The notes under the pieces: model-generated
What the model was told of the DNA's origin: nothing
The model's database searches: none
What the model saw: the letters and a program-made list of their open reading frames with translations, nothing else
Shown: positions 10,608 through 19,537 of the stretch, piece after piece
Layout: every line of letters begins with the position of its first letter
How positions within the stretch are numbered: position 1 is the first letter of the stretch
Made by a program: the position numbers and the translations under genes
Assembly (NCBI RefSeq): GCF_003268395.1
Contig: NZ_LQXQ01000029.1
Span: 1-50,607 of the forward strand
Direction: 5' to 3'
DNA: 50,607 nucleotides
DNA from: Acinetobacter sp. CFCC 10889
GTDB lineage: Bacteria; Pseudomonadota; Gammaproteobacteria; Pseudomonadales; Moraxellaceae

Positions 10608-11705
10608 ATGCCAAACATCACCCCTGAACAAATGCGTTTTTGGAGTCCGGATGTACGTGAGTTAGAACCTTATGTACCAGGCGAACAACCGAAAATTCAA
10701 AATTTATTAAAGTTAAATACCAATGAAAATCCGTATCCACCATCGCCAAAAGTGGTCGCTGCGGTACAAGCGGTATTAGAAAATTCAGCTGATGCATTAC
10801 GTCTATATCCTGACCCTGATGCGACTGCATTAAAACAAGCGATCGCCAAGCAACAGCACGTTCCTGTAGAGCAAGTTTTTGTCGGAAATGGTTCGGATGA
10901 AGTTTTAGCACATATTTTTAAGGCTTTTTTTGTGCAAGATAAACCGATTTTATATCCTGATATTACCTACAGTTTTTATCCTGTTTATAGTCAGTTTTTT
11001 GGAATTTCAGCACAATCAAAAATTATTCCGTTGAATGATGATTTTGAAATTGTAGTAGATGATTATAAGCAACCCAATGGCGGGATTATCATCACCAATC
11101 CAAATGCACCAACCAGTATTGCATTAGGATTGTCAGCGATTGAAGAAGTATTGCAAGCCAATCCTGATTCAGTGGTATTGGTTGATGAAGCTTATGTAGA
11201 TTTTGGTGCAGAATCTGCAGTGAAATTGGTTGAAAAATATGACAACTTAGTCGTATGTCAAACTACTTCGAAATCACGTTCTCTTGCTGGTTTACGTGTT
11301 GGATTTGCGATTGCACAGCCACATTTGATTGCTGCACTTGAAGCCGTGAAAAACAGTTTTAACTCTTATCCGATTGATCGTTTTGCGATTGCAGCTGCGG
11401 TTGCTTCATTTGAAGATCAAGACTATTTTTCGGCGCAATGTCAAAAAGTTATAGCCAATCGTGAAAAGTTGGTTGCTCAATTGACAGAACTTGGCTTTAA
11501 GGTTTTACCTTCAAGTGCGAACTTTATTTTCGCGACATTGCCAAATCATGATGCAGGGGAATTGGCAACAGCTTTACGTGAAAAAGGCATTATTGTGCGT
11601 TATTTCAATAAACCAAGAATTAACCAATTTTTGCGTATTACGGTTGGCACAGATGAGCAAAATCAACGCCTTGTCGATACATTGAAAAATGATATTTTAA
11701 AATAA
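10608..11705 (+). CDS. hisC: Histidinol-phosphate aminotransferase
   Basis: HisC, a fold-type I PLP enzyme, converts imidazole-acetol phosphate plus glutamate to histidinol phosphate. The 365 residues show the substrate-phosphate motif [12 protein letters not shown] near 36, NPNAPTS at 164-170, LVDEAYVDF at 191-199, and the PLP lysine Lys222 in [14 protein letters not shown]. The C-terminal [20 protein letters not shown] binds substrate. It could also serve in aromatic amino-acid transamination, as some HisC proteins do. The gene is downstream of hisD and ends at a shared bidirectional terminator facing pabB. Confidence 0.96.
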   Translation: MPNITPEQMRFWSPDVRELEPYVPGEQPKIQNLLKLNTNENPYPPSPKVVAAVQAVLENSADALRLYPDPDATALKQAIAKQQHVPVEQVFVGNGSDEVLAHIFKAFFVQDKPILYPDITYSFYPVYSQFFGISAQSKIIPLNDDFEIVVDDYKQPNGGIIITNPNAPTSIALGLSAIEEVLQANPDSVVLVDEAYVDFGAESAVKLVEKYDNLVVCQTTSKSRSLAGLRVGFAIAQPHLIAALEAVKNSFNSYPIDRFAIAAAVASFEDQDYFSAQCQKVIANREKLVAQLTELGFKVLPSSANFIFATLPNHDAGELATALREKGIIVRYFNKPRINQFLRITVGTDEQNQRLVDTLKNDILK

Positions 11706-11724
11706 TTCAATATTTAAAATACAC

Positions 11725-11752
11725 AAAAAGCGAATCTTAGGATTCGCTTTTT
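11725..11752. terminator. bidirectional terminator hisC/pabB
   Basis: AAAAAGCGAATC (11725-11736) pairs with GATTCGCTTTTT (11741-11752), a 12-bp stem with loop TTAG. The A/T flanks give a T-run in both directions. The pabB stop codon lies in the loop. Confidence 0.88.
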
Positions 11753-13119
11753 TCTTGAGTATTTTCAGGTTGATACCATGTATTGAGTAGGTCTAACATT
11801 GCTGAAACTTTATCAAAACATTCCTGATATTCAGCATCACAATCCGATGCAATGGTGATTCCGCCGCCTGCCCACAAAGACACATTGTCCTGATATTTTT
11901 GAATGGAACGAATCAGAATATTCCAGGAACCTGTACCATCAAAATTAAAATAGCCCATCGAACCACAATAAGCCCCTCGTGGTGCACCTTCGAGTTCCTC
12001 AATAATTTGCATGGCACGAATTTTCGGTGCACCTGTAATCGAACCGCCAGGAAGGGCAGACAGCAACATTTCAAATGGATTGACATCTTCTTTTAATATC
12101 GCTGTGACTTCACTGACCATATGATGTACTTGATTAAAGGATTCAATATTAAAAAGTTTTGGCGTTTTTACGGAGCCAGTTTCTGCATAAACACTGAGAT
12201 CATTGCGTAGTAAATCCACGATCATGACGTTTTCCGCTTGATCTTTTTGTGAATGTATCAAGGTATTTTTTGATTGCTCATCCAACACAGGATCATCATA
12301 GCGTGGCATTGTGCCTTTGATCGGTTTTGTGGTGATTTTACGATTGGCTTCAAAGTCAATAAATAATTCAGGTGAGCAACTCAGCAGTTCAAAATCATCT
12401 ATTTTTAAATAACCAGAATAAGGTGCATTAGTCAATTGCCAAAATTTTTCAGCAGTATTCAACAAAAGACCCTGTGCTTTTGCAATGAATTCTTGGGTTA
12501 AATTAATCTGATAACAATCACCCGCTTTAATATAATTTTGAATTTGATTAAATGCTTGATCATATTGTTGTTTTGACCAACGTGCTTGGCATTTGTGTGT
12601 TAATTTAAAATTATGAATATATGCTTTATGGGTGACTAATTTAGAATGAATAATATGAAAAATATCAGTGGCATTTTCTTCATGGCTATAAAATATCCAT
12701 TTTCCATCATGGTATTTTAAATAACTTTTATAGAGACCTAAAAATAAATTTGGTTGAGATTTAAATGTGTTGTTTATATTAAATTGCGCTGAAAAATTAT
12801 AGTCAATAAAACCAATATACCCCCCATTAAAACTCATTTTGTTGATATTTTTTTGACCTATTTTATTAAATTTTATAAATTTTTCTAATAAGGTTGTTTT
12901 TTTTATTTGAGTGTATTGGTGATGGTGGGTCCGTTCAAAAAAATAAGAATGACCAGATTGGTTGAGTACATATTGAGTGGGTAAAAATGCAATGACTGGT
13001 TGGTGGTTATTTTCTAAATAGACACAGCCAAATAGATCATTCAATTTTTGTAGAATAATAGTAGAGTTTAGAGTGTGTATATCTAAATTTTGACTGAAAA
13101 TAGATTGAGTTAGCATCAT
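11737..13119 (-). CDS. pabB: Aminodeoxychorismate synthase component I
   Basis: PabB converts chorismate plus ammonia (from the PabA glutaminase) to aminodeoxychorismate, the precursor of p-aminobenzoate and folate. At 460 residues it fits the family. The chorismate-binding domain is clear: AGDCYQINLTQEF, the PabB-type KPIKGTMPR (the Lys that distinguishes it from anthranilate synthase, which has Ala), DLLRNDLSVYAETGSV, and PGGSITGAPKIRAMQIIEELE with AYCGSMGYFNFDG. The N-terminal 150 residues are divergent and AT-rich. Two ATG codons are adjacent at the start (13119 and 13116); no strong ribosome site is visible. It converges with hisC. Confidence 0.93.
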   Translation of the reverse strand: MMLTQSIFSQNLDIHTLNSTIILQKLNDLFGCVYLENNHQPVIAFLPTQYVLNQSGHSYFFERTHHHQYTQIKKTTLLEKFIKFNKIGQKNINKMSFNGGYIGFIDYNFSAQFNINNTFKSQPNLFLGLYKSYLKYHDGKWIFYSHEENATDIFHIIHSKLVTHKAYIHNFKLTHKCQARWSKQQYDQAFNQIQNYIKAGDCYQINLTQEFIAKAQGLLLNTAEKFWQLTNAPYSGYLKIDDFELLSCSPELFIDFEANRKITTKPIKGTMPRYDDPVLDEQSKNTLIHSQKDQAENVMIVDLLRNDLSVYAETGSVKTPKLFNIESFNQVHHMVSEVTAILKEDVNPFEMLLSALPGGSITGAPKIRAMQIIEELEGAPRGAYCGSMGYFNFDGTGSWNILIRSIQKYQDNVSLWAGGGITIASDCDAEYQECFDKVSAMLDLLNTWYQPENTQEKSES

Positions 13120-13378
13120 GTAAACTAATAAAACAATTCAGAAAATTATACAATATTTTTGCATATTATTTTTTTGTACACTCTGTCACAAAAATACCGT
13201 TTATCGGGAATTGAGACTTTTTGATAAACAACTATTGAACAAAAAATAACATAAGGTTAATTTAAGAGTGCAAATCGGACTACTCAAGGAAGAAAGTTTC
13301 TGTTGTAAAAAAACAAAAACAACATGAAGCAGCGGCGAGTGGTTAAAAATGAAAAAAAATGCTCTTGGGAGAGTACAA
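13120..13378 (+). promoter_or_regulatory. pabB/filA intergenic region and filA leader
   Basis: This 259-bp divergent spacer holds the promoters of pabB and filA, which I cannot place with confidence. Just before filA, GGGAGAG at 13367-13373 is a strong ribosome site 5 nt from ATG 13379; it lies in a small hairpin, CTCT-TGGG-AGAG (13362-13373), that could mask it. An ATG 30 nt upstream (13349) is in frame but would spoil the signal peptide. Confidence 0.4.
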
Positions 13379-14281
13379 ATGAAATTATTTACTAAAGTTG
13401 CTTTAGTTTCTGCAGTTGCAATCAGTTCAAATGCAATGGCAATGCAAGCGATGGATGATGCTGCATTGAGCGCTACAACTGGTCAAGACGGTATTTCGAT
13501 TGGTATTGATATTGATACTGTTAATATTAGCAAACTTCATGTTTTTGATGGTGACGGCTTACCTACAGCTCAAGCAGGTTTAGGTGGTACTGGTACAACA
13601 GGTGCGATTACTGTTAATGATGTTGTTTTGCAAAAAAATGCTAATACTTTGGCTAGCGGTAACTTAGCGGATGTAGCAATTGATACAGATGGTGGTTCAG
13701 GTAGTCCATTTTTAAATGTAGCAGCTTCTGTTGCGGGTTTAGATATTGATCTTGGTAAAATTGAAGTAAATGACGCAACAGGTGCTGCTGGTGCATATAA
13801 AGTGGGTACTGCATCTGCTACTATCTTAAGTGGATTGACATTGTCTACAGGTTCTTTAACAGCAAATATCCAATTAGGTAATACACCACAAGGTGCAATG
13901 ATTAAGTTGAATGGTACAATGACTGGTGGTCTTGCTATCAATAATTTAGCACTTAAAGATGAAGCAGCAGGTGGTTATATCGCTATCGGTGGTATCAAAA
14001 TTAGCGATACTGGTAATGCCAATAGTGATTTAGCGCTTGATGCAGATATTGCGGTTAAACCAGAAGGTTTAGCAATCACTGCACTTAAAGGAACAACTGG
14101 TACAGATATTTATATTAAACAAGTTGTGTTAGGTGGTGGTGCTGGTTATACAGGTGTAGGTATGCCAGTTTATAATGCAACAGTAGCAGGTTCTGGTTCA
14201 ATTGGTGATGTTGCAATCTCTGGTATGACGATTACCAACAGTGCTGGTGCTGGTGCAGTTATCAAAATCTCTGGTCACTAA
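13379..14281 (+). CDS. filA: FilA, secreted DUF6160-like protein of the fil system
   Basis: A 300-residue exported protein, the likely structural or surface component of the fil locus. A Sec signal peptide (MKLFTKVALVSAVAISSNAM) is cleaved after AMA. The mature protein begins near MDDAALSATTGQDGISIGID, a motif I associate with DUF6160-type proteins. The rest is rich in Gly, Ala, Thr, Asp and Ile/Val with no cysteine, and looks like alternating beta strands with repeated short phrases such as GLxIxxL and KxxGTxxxG. I chose ATG 13379 over 13349 because of the ribosome site GGGAGAG and the clean signal peptide. In Acinetobacter it is annotated as part of a putative pilus system, but no fimbrin or pilin motif is visible. 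It has its own terminator, so it may be made in excess over FilB-F. Confidence 0.8.
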   Translation: MKLFTKVALVSAVAISSNAMAMQAMDDAALSATTGQDGISIGIDIDTVNISKLHVFDGDGLPTAQAGLGGTGTTGAITVNDVVLQKNANTLASGNLADVAIDTDGGSGSPFLNVAASVAGLDIDLGKIEVNDATGAAGAYKVGTASATILSGLTLSTGSLTANIQLGNTPQGAMIKLNGTMTGGLAINNLALKDEAAGGYIAIGGIKISDTGNANSDLALDADIAVKPEGLAITALKGTTGTDIYIKQVVLGGGAGYTGVGMPVYNATVAGSGSIGDVAISGMTITNSAGAGAVIKISGH

Positions 14282-14301
14282 TCTGATCTGATTTGAAAAA
14301 G

Positions 14302-14330
14302 ACGCGTGATATTCACGCGTTTTTTTTTTA
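14302..14330 (+). terminator. strong terminator between filA and filB
   Basis: ACGCGTGA (14302-14309) pairs with TCACGCGT (14313-14320), loop TAT, followed by about ten T. It isolates filA from the downstream fil genes unless read-through occurs. Confidence 0.9.
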
Positions 14331-14408
14331 CAAAAATGGTCAAATCAAACAAAAGTAAAAAAAAGCTGTTTTTTTTGAAAAAACGGGTATCTTAAAGACA
14401 CACGGAAG

Positions 14409-14424
14409 TAGAGTGTTCACTCTA
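14409..14424. promoter_or_regulatory. 16-bp palindrome upstream of filB
   Basis: TAGAGTG-TT-CACTCTA is a perfect inverted repeat with 7-bp arms and a 2-bp centre, a shape typical of a dimeric repressor or activator site. It sits 57 bp before the filB start, after the filA terminator. No regulator gene is adjacent. Confidence 0.4.
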
Positions 14425-14480
14425 AAAATAAAATTAACACTTCGGGCAGTTTATTGCCGATACTTGAATAGTTTAAAAAT

Positions 14481-15314
14481 ATGTTAGAGATTACTTTAGG
14501 TTCGGCATTAATTTACTATTTTGCCAGCCACGCATTAGACATAAAAGAAAAACCTACCGATGCTGTGTATTATACAGAGCTCGCTGATCCTCGTAATGCT
14601 TCTTTTACTCGAAATCATCGTGAAATGGTGCAAGTGAAGCCGGCCTTGGAAAATCAATTTCGAGGTATTGTTCGCCAAGCCTACGATTATAGTTGTGGTT
14701 CTGCTGCTTTAACGACCCTATTGAATGGTTATGTTGGAACAAGCCTAACGGAACAGCAAACGATGGAAGGTTTATTACGCTATGGCGAATATAATCGAAT
14801 CGTTGAGCGACGTAGTTTTTCTTTATTAGATATGAAACGTTTTGTGACTGCAATTGGTTTTGATAGTGGTGGTTATAAGGGTGAGTTTTCAGATTTAATT
14901 AAGCAACAACAACCAGCGATTGTGCCAATTTCTTATGCAGGTTTTAAACATTTTGTTGTTTTTAAAGCATATAAGGATGGTCGAGTGTATGTTGCTGATC
15001 CTGCTTTAGGAAATATTAGCTTTGACCAAGAGCGCTTTAAAGAGATTTGGGAAAATAATACTTTATTCTTAATTAATGTGCCTGCAGATCAGAAAAAAGA
15101 TTATTTAGCATTACAAGATGCAGATTTAAGGCATGTTGAGGATGCAACAATTAATAGATATGCTTTGGTTGATACACAATACTCATATGATTATATGAAT
15201 AAAATCGCTGATAAAGCATCTACGATGCGTCGAGTAATTGACCATGATGATAACTCTGATACTAAAGGTCAGCCAATTACATCATTCATGCGACTATATT
15301 ATAAACGTAAGTAA
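14481..15314 (+). CDS. filB: FilB, C39-family cysteine peptidase of the fil system
   Basis: A 277-residue papain-fold protein of peptidase family C39. The catalytic elements are all present: the oxyanion Gln66 and nucleophile Cys72 in RQAYDYSCGSAALTTLL, His157 in FKHFVVFKAY and Asp173 in YVADPALGN. Unlike bacteriocin-type C39 domains it is not fused to an ABC transporter. Residues 3-17 form a hydrophobic N-terminal segment, either a signal peptide or anchor, so it probably acts in the periplasm. The start is weak: no ribosome site precedes ATG 14481, a TAG lies 12 nt upstream, and the signal lacks the usual positive charge, so the true N-terminus may be longer or altered by a lost base. Its closest functional parallel is FapD of the Pseudomonas amyloid system. 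Confidence 0.82.
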   Translation: MLEITLGSALIYYFASHALDIKEKPTDAVYYTELADPRNASFTRNHREMVQVKPALENQFRGIVRQAYDYSCGSAALTTLLNGYVGTSLTEQQTMEGLLRYGEYNRIVERRSFSLLDMKRFVTAIGFDSGGYKGEFSDLIKQQQPAIVPISYAGFKHFVVFKAYKDGRVYVADPALGNISFDQERFKEIWENNTLFLINVPADQKKDYLALQDADLRHVEDATINRYALVDTQYSYDYMNKIADKASTMRRVIDHDDNSDTKGQPITSFMRLYYKRK

Positions 15315-15362
15315 AAGCAGATTAGAAAAAATCGAATAATCACACTTTTAGGTAGGAATAAA

Positions 15363-16571
15363 ATGAATAATCATTGGATGAGACGAACTTTACTAGCTGT
15401 TAGTATTCAACTTGCGATCGGTGGAGTATATGCAGCTGAAACTTCTGAAAATGTAACAGATACAACTGAAGCAGTACAAGATGCTAGTCAAGTTGTAGAA
15501 GAGGCTGTAACTACAGAGACCGTAGTGCCTGCTGTAAATACAGAAGCTCAGGTAGCATCTTCAAGTCAGGCTGTAGAAATTGATAAAGATGCTACACCTT
15601 CCTTAGTTCCATCTGCGGGTTCGCAAGCGGCAAATGCTTTACAGCAAAAAGAAGGTGATGCAACTCAAGAAACCAATTTACAAGAAGTATTTACTTCTAA
15701 TGAGCGTCAATATTCATTGATTAAAAAAGGCGAAATTTCAGCATTTTATGATTTAGATTATTCATATTATCGTGATCAACAAATCAATGCTGCATTGAAT
15801 GATGGTGATCTGTACCAACTTCGTGTGGATGAGGATGCGAGTCATACGATTACAAATACATTTACTGCACAGTATGGTGTACTTGATAATTTAACTTTTA
15901 GTGCTTCAGTGCCTTTTGTTGCAAAGTCTGACAATATCAAAGATACAACGGCAGCAGGTTTGGGCGATATTAACTTTGGTGCACGTTGGGAGCCATTTCC
16001 TTTAAAAGCAGGACGTTTACCTCTCATTTTATTTGGTAATCTTTCGACGAAAACAGGCGATAGTCCTTACGAAATTAATCCAACAACAGATCTATCTACA
16101 GGTAAAGGCTATTATTCTGTTGGTGTTGGTGCAAGTACTCGTAAATATATTGATCCAGTTGTTTTGTTTGCTTCGATTTCAGGAAATTATGGCTTTAAAG
16201 AAACGGGTTTAAATCAAATCCGTGGTGGTGGTGATGAAGGTCCACGTATTTTAGATGAGTTCGAACCAGGGATTACAGGTGGTTTCTCATTTGGTTTCGC
16301 ATATTCCTTTAACTATGATGTTTCGATGACAATGTCATATCAGCAAACATTTAATACCAATACTTCATTCACCTATACAAATGGTGAGTCATATAAGGCT
16401 GCTGACCAATCGAGTGGTATGTTCTCCATTGCTTTAGGTGTACGTGTATCACCTGAAACGATTGTAAATGGTACTTTGGGCATAGGTCTGACAGAAGATT
16501 CACCTGATATTTCTTTAGGTTTATCATTCCCACTAGATATTTTAGGTTTTGGTAAGAAAAAAGCGAGCTAA
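15363..16571 (+). CDS. filC: FilC, predicted outer-membrane beta-barrel of the fil system
   Basis: 402 residues with a signal peptide ending VYA, then about 100 residues of Thr/Val/Ala/Glu/Gln-rich sequence (VTDTTEAVQDASQVVEEAVT...) that could form a helix or flexible linker, then from about residue 120 a region of alternating strands (ISAFYDLDYSYYRDQQ, LTFSASVPFVAK, LGDINFGARWEP) ending in LGLSFPLDILGFGKKKAS. The barrel part resembles the Phenol_MetA_deg-type transporter fold. The order of helical N-terminal part plus barrel resembles FapF, the export pore of Pseudomonas amyloid. TAGGTAGGA precedes the ATG. It is 48 nt after filB and 12 nt before filD, so the genes are one operon. Confidence 0.78.
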   Translation: MNNHWMRRTLLAVSIQLAIGGVYAAETSENVTDTTEAVQDASQVVEEAVTTETVVPAVNTEAQVASSSQAVEIDKDATPSLVPSAGSQAANALQQKEGDATQETNLQEVFTSNERQYSLIKKGEISAFYDLDYSYYRDQQINAALNDGDLYQLRVDEDASHTITNTFTAQYGVLDNLTFSASVPFVAKSDNIKDTTAAGLGDINFGARWEPFPLKAGRLPLILFGNLSTKTGDSPYEINPTTDLSTGKGYYSVGVGASTRKYIDPVVLFASISGNYGFKETGLNQIRGGGDEGPRILDEFEPGITGGFSFGFAYSFNYDVSMTMSYQQTFNTNTSFTYTNGESYKAADQSSGMFSIALGVRVSPETIVNGTLGIGLTEDSPDISLGLSFPLDILGFGKKKAS

Positions 16572-16583
16572 TGGAGAGCTGGT

Positions 16584-18248
16584 ATGAAATATCCACGCTT
16601 ACGCCCGTTAGTGACCGCAATTTTTTTAACGGGCTGTTCGACGCAAGTTTTTGCACATCTGGGCTTAAACTTATCTGTTGATATTCGTTCTTTGTCTATG
16701 GGAAATGCAGTGACTGCAGATCCGCCAGGGATTAGTGCAATTCACTTTAACCCAGCAGCATTGACGAAATTGAAAGGTTTACAAACTGATGTACAGGTGA
16801 TTGTGGCAAACTTTGATGTACAACGAGAGTTTTCCGCACCTGAAGGTTATAACGTTTTTGGTTATTCTGATGATCCTTTAATTTGTAATGATGCACCTGA
16901 TAATCCGTCTAATCTTTGTACAGATTATAAAGATTCAGTGAAAGGTGATGTGGAATATGCAAGTTTATATGTTCCTATTTTAAAGAAAGTGGTTGATTTG
17001 GGTGCAGGTTGGCCAGTTTTAGCACCTACAGGCGGGATTTCATATAACCCACCTGGTTCAAAACTGACTTATGCAACAGCAGTTTATGCCCCTATGGTTG
17101 CAGGTTTTGGTTCAGAGAATGGCAATGCTGGAAATTTTATGGGGCAACAGGTTGCGATTGAACGTATTACTTATTTATCACCTTCGATTGCTTATGAAGT
17201 CAATGATGAGCTTTCAATTGGTGCTTCGGTAGGTATGTCTTATAACGCTGTGGCGTTAAAAACAGATTTACGTTTCCCGAATGAAATGGTCGGGGTATTG
17301 CGCATGGTGGATGAAGCCGTTTGTGCACCTTTTAGAGAAAATTCTAACGTTATTACAGATTTGCTGTTATTTGGTCTATGTAATGCCAATGAAGCAGTAA
17401 GCCCTTTTAATAAATTTGCAGCAATGGAAGTCTCTTTGGAGCAGAGTTTAAGTCCAAGTTATAACTTAGGTGTACTTTGGGAACCGACTGAAGAGTTTGG
17501 TTTTGGTATGGTCTATCAAAGTGCTGCAAAAATGCGTATGAAAGGGAAGTATTTTATTGAGACTGCCAATGCGCCACGTGAGTTAATTAAAGGTTTAAAT
17601 TCATCAGCAACAGGTCAGATTTTAGCTGCGATTTTAGGTTTTCCAGGCTATATTCCACCAACAGAATCAGGTTTAATTGCGATGGATTTGGAATATCCAG
17701 CGCATTTCCAAGCGGGTATTAAATATAAAGTAATGCCTGATTTACAAGTGAACTTTGACTTAGGTTGGACAGATTTTAAAGCGTGGGAGAAATTCCAATT
17801 TGAGTTTGATCGTCAAATCTCAGCACTTAAAATTGCCAAATTGCTTTCGAATGAAGTTACAGACAGTTCATTATCCATTCCTTTAGGTTTTAAGTCACCT
17901 TGGAGTTGGGGGATCGGGGTTGAGTATTCAGCAACAGATCGTTTAAAACTTCGTGCGGGTTATGAACCACGTGCAAGTGCAATTCCGAATGATAAACGTA
18001 ATACTTTGGTGCCAATTAACAATGCACAATTGTTTGGTCTAGGTTTAGGGTATCGTTTTGATGAGGATACAGATATTGATTTATCTGTGGGTTTTTTACG
18101 TAGCCGAGACAATATTCCTGCAAATACCAGTAGCATGTCGAATAAAACGGGTGTAGATAATATTTTATTAAATCCTTATGCCGGTTTGGATGTGAAAACC
18201 AATACTAAAGTGACCATTTTAGGTTTGAATTATAGAACAAGATGGTAA
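16584..18248 (+). CDS. filD: FilD, FadL/OmpP1-family outer-membrane protein
   Basis: A 554-residue outer-membrane barrel of the FadL/TodX family, which moves hydrophobic molecules across the outer membrane. The family signature SLSMGNAVTADPPGISAIHFNPAAL follows the signal peptide directly, and the C-terminal half has the typical repeats LKLRAGYEPRASAIPNDKR, LFGLGLGYRF and DIDLSVGFLRS. The last residues (ILGLNYRTRW) end in an aromatic, as expected for barrel insertion. The signal contains FLTGC, which fits a lipobox, but cleavage at VFA before HLGLN is at least as likely. GGAGAG is 7 nt from the ATG. Whether it carries a lipid or serves fibre export is unknown. Confidence 0.82.
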   Translation: MKYPRLRPLVTAIFLTGCSTQVFAHLGLNLSVDIRSLSMGNAVTADPPGISAIHFNPAALTKLKGLQTDVQVIVANFDVQREFSAPEGYNVFGYSDDPLICNDAPDNPSNLCTDYKDSVKGDVEYASLYVPILKKVVDLGAGWPVLAPTGGISYNPPGSKLTYATAVYAPMVAGFGSENGNAGNFMGQQVAIERITYLSPSIAYEVNDELSIGASVGMSYNAVALKTDLRFPNEMVGVLRMVDEAVCAPFRENSNVITDLLLFGLCNANEAVSPFNKFAAMEVSLEQSLSPSYNLGVLWEPTEEFGFGMVYQSAAKMRMKGKYFIETANAPRELIKGLNSSATGQILAAILGFPGYIPPTESGLIAMDLEYPAHFQAGIKYKVMPDLQVNFDLGWTDFKAWEKFQFEFDRQISALKIAKLLSNEVTDSSLSIPLGFKSPWSWGIGVEYSATDRLKLRAGYEPRASAIPNDKRNTLVPINNAQLFGLGLGYRFDEDTDIDLSVGFLRSRDNIPANTSSMSNKTGVDNILLNPYAGLDVKTNTKVTILGLNYRTRW

Positions 18249-18277
18249 AGTCATTGCAGAATAAGGGAATAGGCAGC

Positions 18278-19525
18278 ATGAGATTAAGTTTAATATGTTT
18301 AGCAATGAGTATTGTACCTATCACTTATGCTGCTAATTTCTATACGATTATTGGACCTGATGGACGACCTATTGTCGTCCAAAAACCAATTGAAACTGAG
18401 AAAAAAGAAAAAGTTAAAGCCCAGTCTGAGCAAAAGAATAATGCTACAACACCAGAAATAGCAGTAAAAGTGCAACCTCAAGTTACTTCACCTATAGTTG
18501 CTGCAAAACCGATGGAACAGCAGAAAGCTTTAGAATCTGTGTCTGAAAATACTTCAAAAAATATAAAGCCAAGTGATCAGAACGTTGATATTGGAGTTTC
18601 TGTAACCACAGTTAAAAAACAAGAACAACAGAAACCCGTAGAAATAGAGACTCACCAGATTGCACCTAAAGCACAAATTCAAGTACAACCACAAGCACAG
18701 AAAATACTTGAAGCAACAAAAGAAAAGTCTGAATCTGAAGCTGCATCAGTTTTAGTCCCTAAACAAATTGTGCAACAAGGGGCAAAAACAACAGATGACA
18801 TTCAAAAAGTTGAAGAGACAGCAAAGACAAATCAAAATATTACTGAAATTGATGGTGTTAAATACGTCAACAATGAATATTTGGAAGATCGTGAGTTTAA
18901 CCTAGAAGGTAAAAAACGTTTTTATGTGATGCCTGAAACTGGTGCAATGGCAGGTGGGCGTTTTGAAACGGTTGAGCGACAAAAGGGGTTAAGTAAAAGT
19001 CTTCTTGATAGAATTCGTCAACCTAAGCCTGTAGCGAATAAGGCAATAGCACTCGCAACAACATATTATCGACTACCTAAAGAAGAAGTTGTGCAAACTT
19101 TAGAGCAAGCGTGTTTTACAGGTAAAAAAATAGAAAAAGCCAAAACAATGTCGATGAAAAATCAAGAAGTGAGTTTTTTCCCAGTTGCACCAATCAAAGA
19201 AAATTTCGCCTATGAAGTGGTTAAATTAGAGCCAGAGATTCAAAATATTTTATTTGCCTCATTTGCTTCTTCACAGAAAAAACCGAGTTATTACTGGCCT
19301 TTGGCAGTATTTTTAGATGAAAAAGGCTGTGTTGTCGAAGGCGTGAGTGGATTTAAAAATGAAGAGCAAAATGAAAGTGCAACACATTACGCTTCACTTG
19401 AAGGTGTACTTAAAAAACCAGATTCAGCACGTTATTTATTTATGACACCACTATCAGAAGCGATTGATATTCAAAATCATGAATTAACAAATCAAGGACA
19501 AATTAAACTGAGTGTTATTCAGTAA
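18278..19525 (+). CDS. filE: FilE, exported protein with Gln/Lys-rich linker
   Basis: About 415 residues with a signal peptide MRLSLICLAMSIVPITYA and mature start ANFYTIIGPDGRPIVV. Residues 30-190 are low-complexity Lys/Gln/Glu/Val/Pro-rich sequence, which could span the periplasm or form a coiled coil. The C-terminal part (from ITEIDGVKYVNNEYLED) looks folded and has two cysteines (QACFTGKK and EKGCVVEG). I chose ATG 18278 rather than 18242 because the upstream frame would put 12 polar residues before the signal. The longer frame overlaps the filD stop by 7 nt, so translation is probably coupled. No catalytic motif is recognised. It is annotated FilE in Acinetobacter. Confidence 0.72.
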   Translation: MRLSLICLAMSIVPITYAANFYTIIGPDGRPIVVQKPIETEKKEKVKAQSEQKNNATTPEIAVKVQPQVTSPIVAAKPMEQQKALESVSENTSKNIKPSDQNVDIGVSVTTVKKQEQQKPVEIETHQIAPKAQIQVQPQAQKILEATKEKSESEAASVLVPKQIVQQGAKTTDDIQKVEETAKTNQNITEIDGVKYVNNEYLEDREFNLEGKKRFYVMPETGAMAGGRFETVERQKGLSKSLLDRIRQPKPVANKAIALATTYYRLPKEEVVQTLEQACFTGKKIEKAKTMSMKNQEVSFFPVAPIKENFAYEVVKLEPEIQNILFASFASSQKKPSYYWPLAVFLDEKGCVVEGVSGFKNEEQNESATHYASLEGVLKKPDSARYLFMTPLSEAIDIQNHELTNQGQIKLSVIQ

Positions 19526-19537
19526 GGATCATCAACA

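Noticed and set aside
13349..13378. An upstream ATG for filA (MKKNALGRVQ)
   Set aside because: The inner ATG has the ribosome site GGGAGAG and a clean signal peptide.
13570..13941. A 123-codon ORF antisense to filA
   Set aside because: Shadow of a low-complexity coding region with no start signal.
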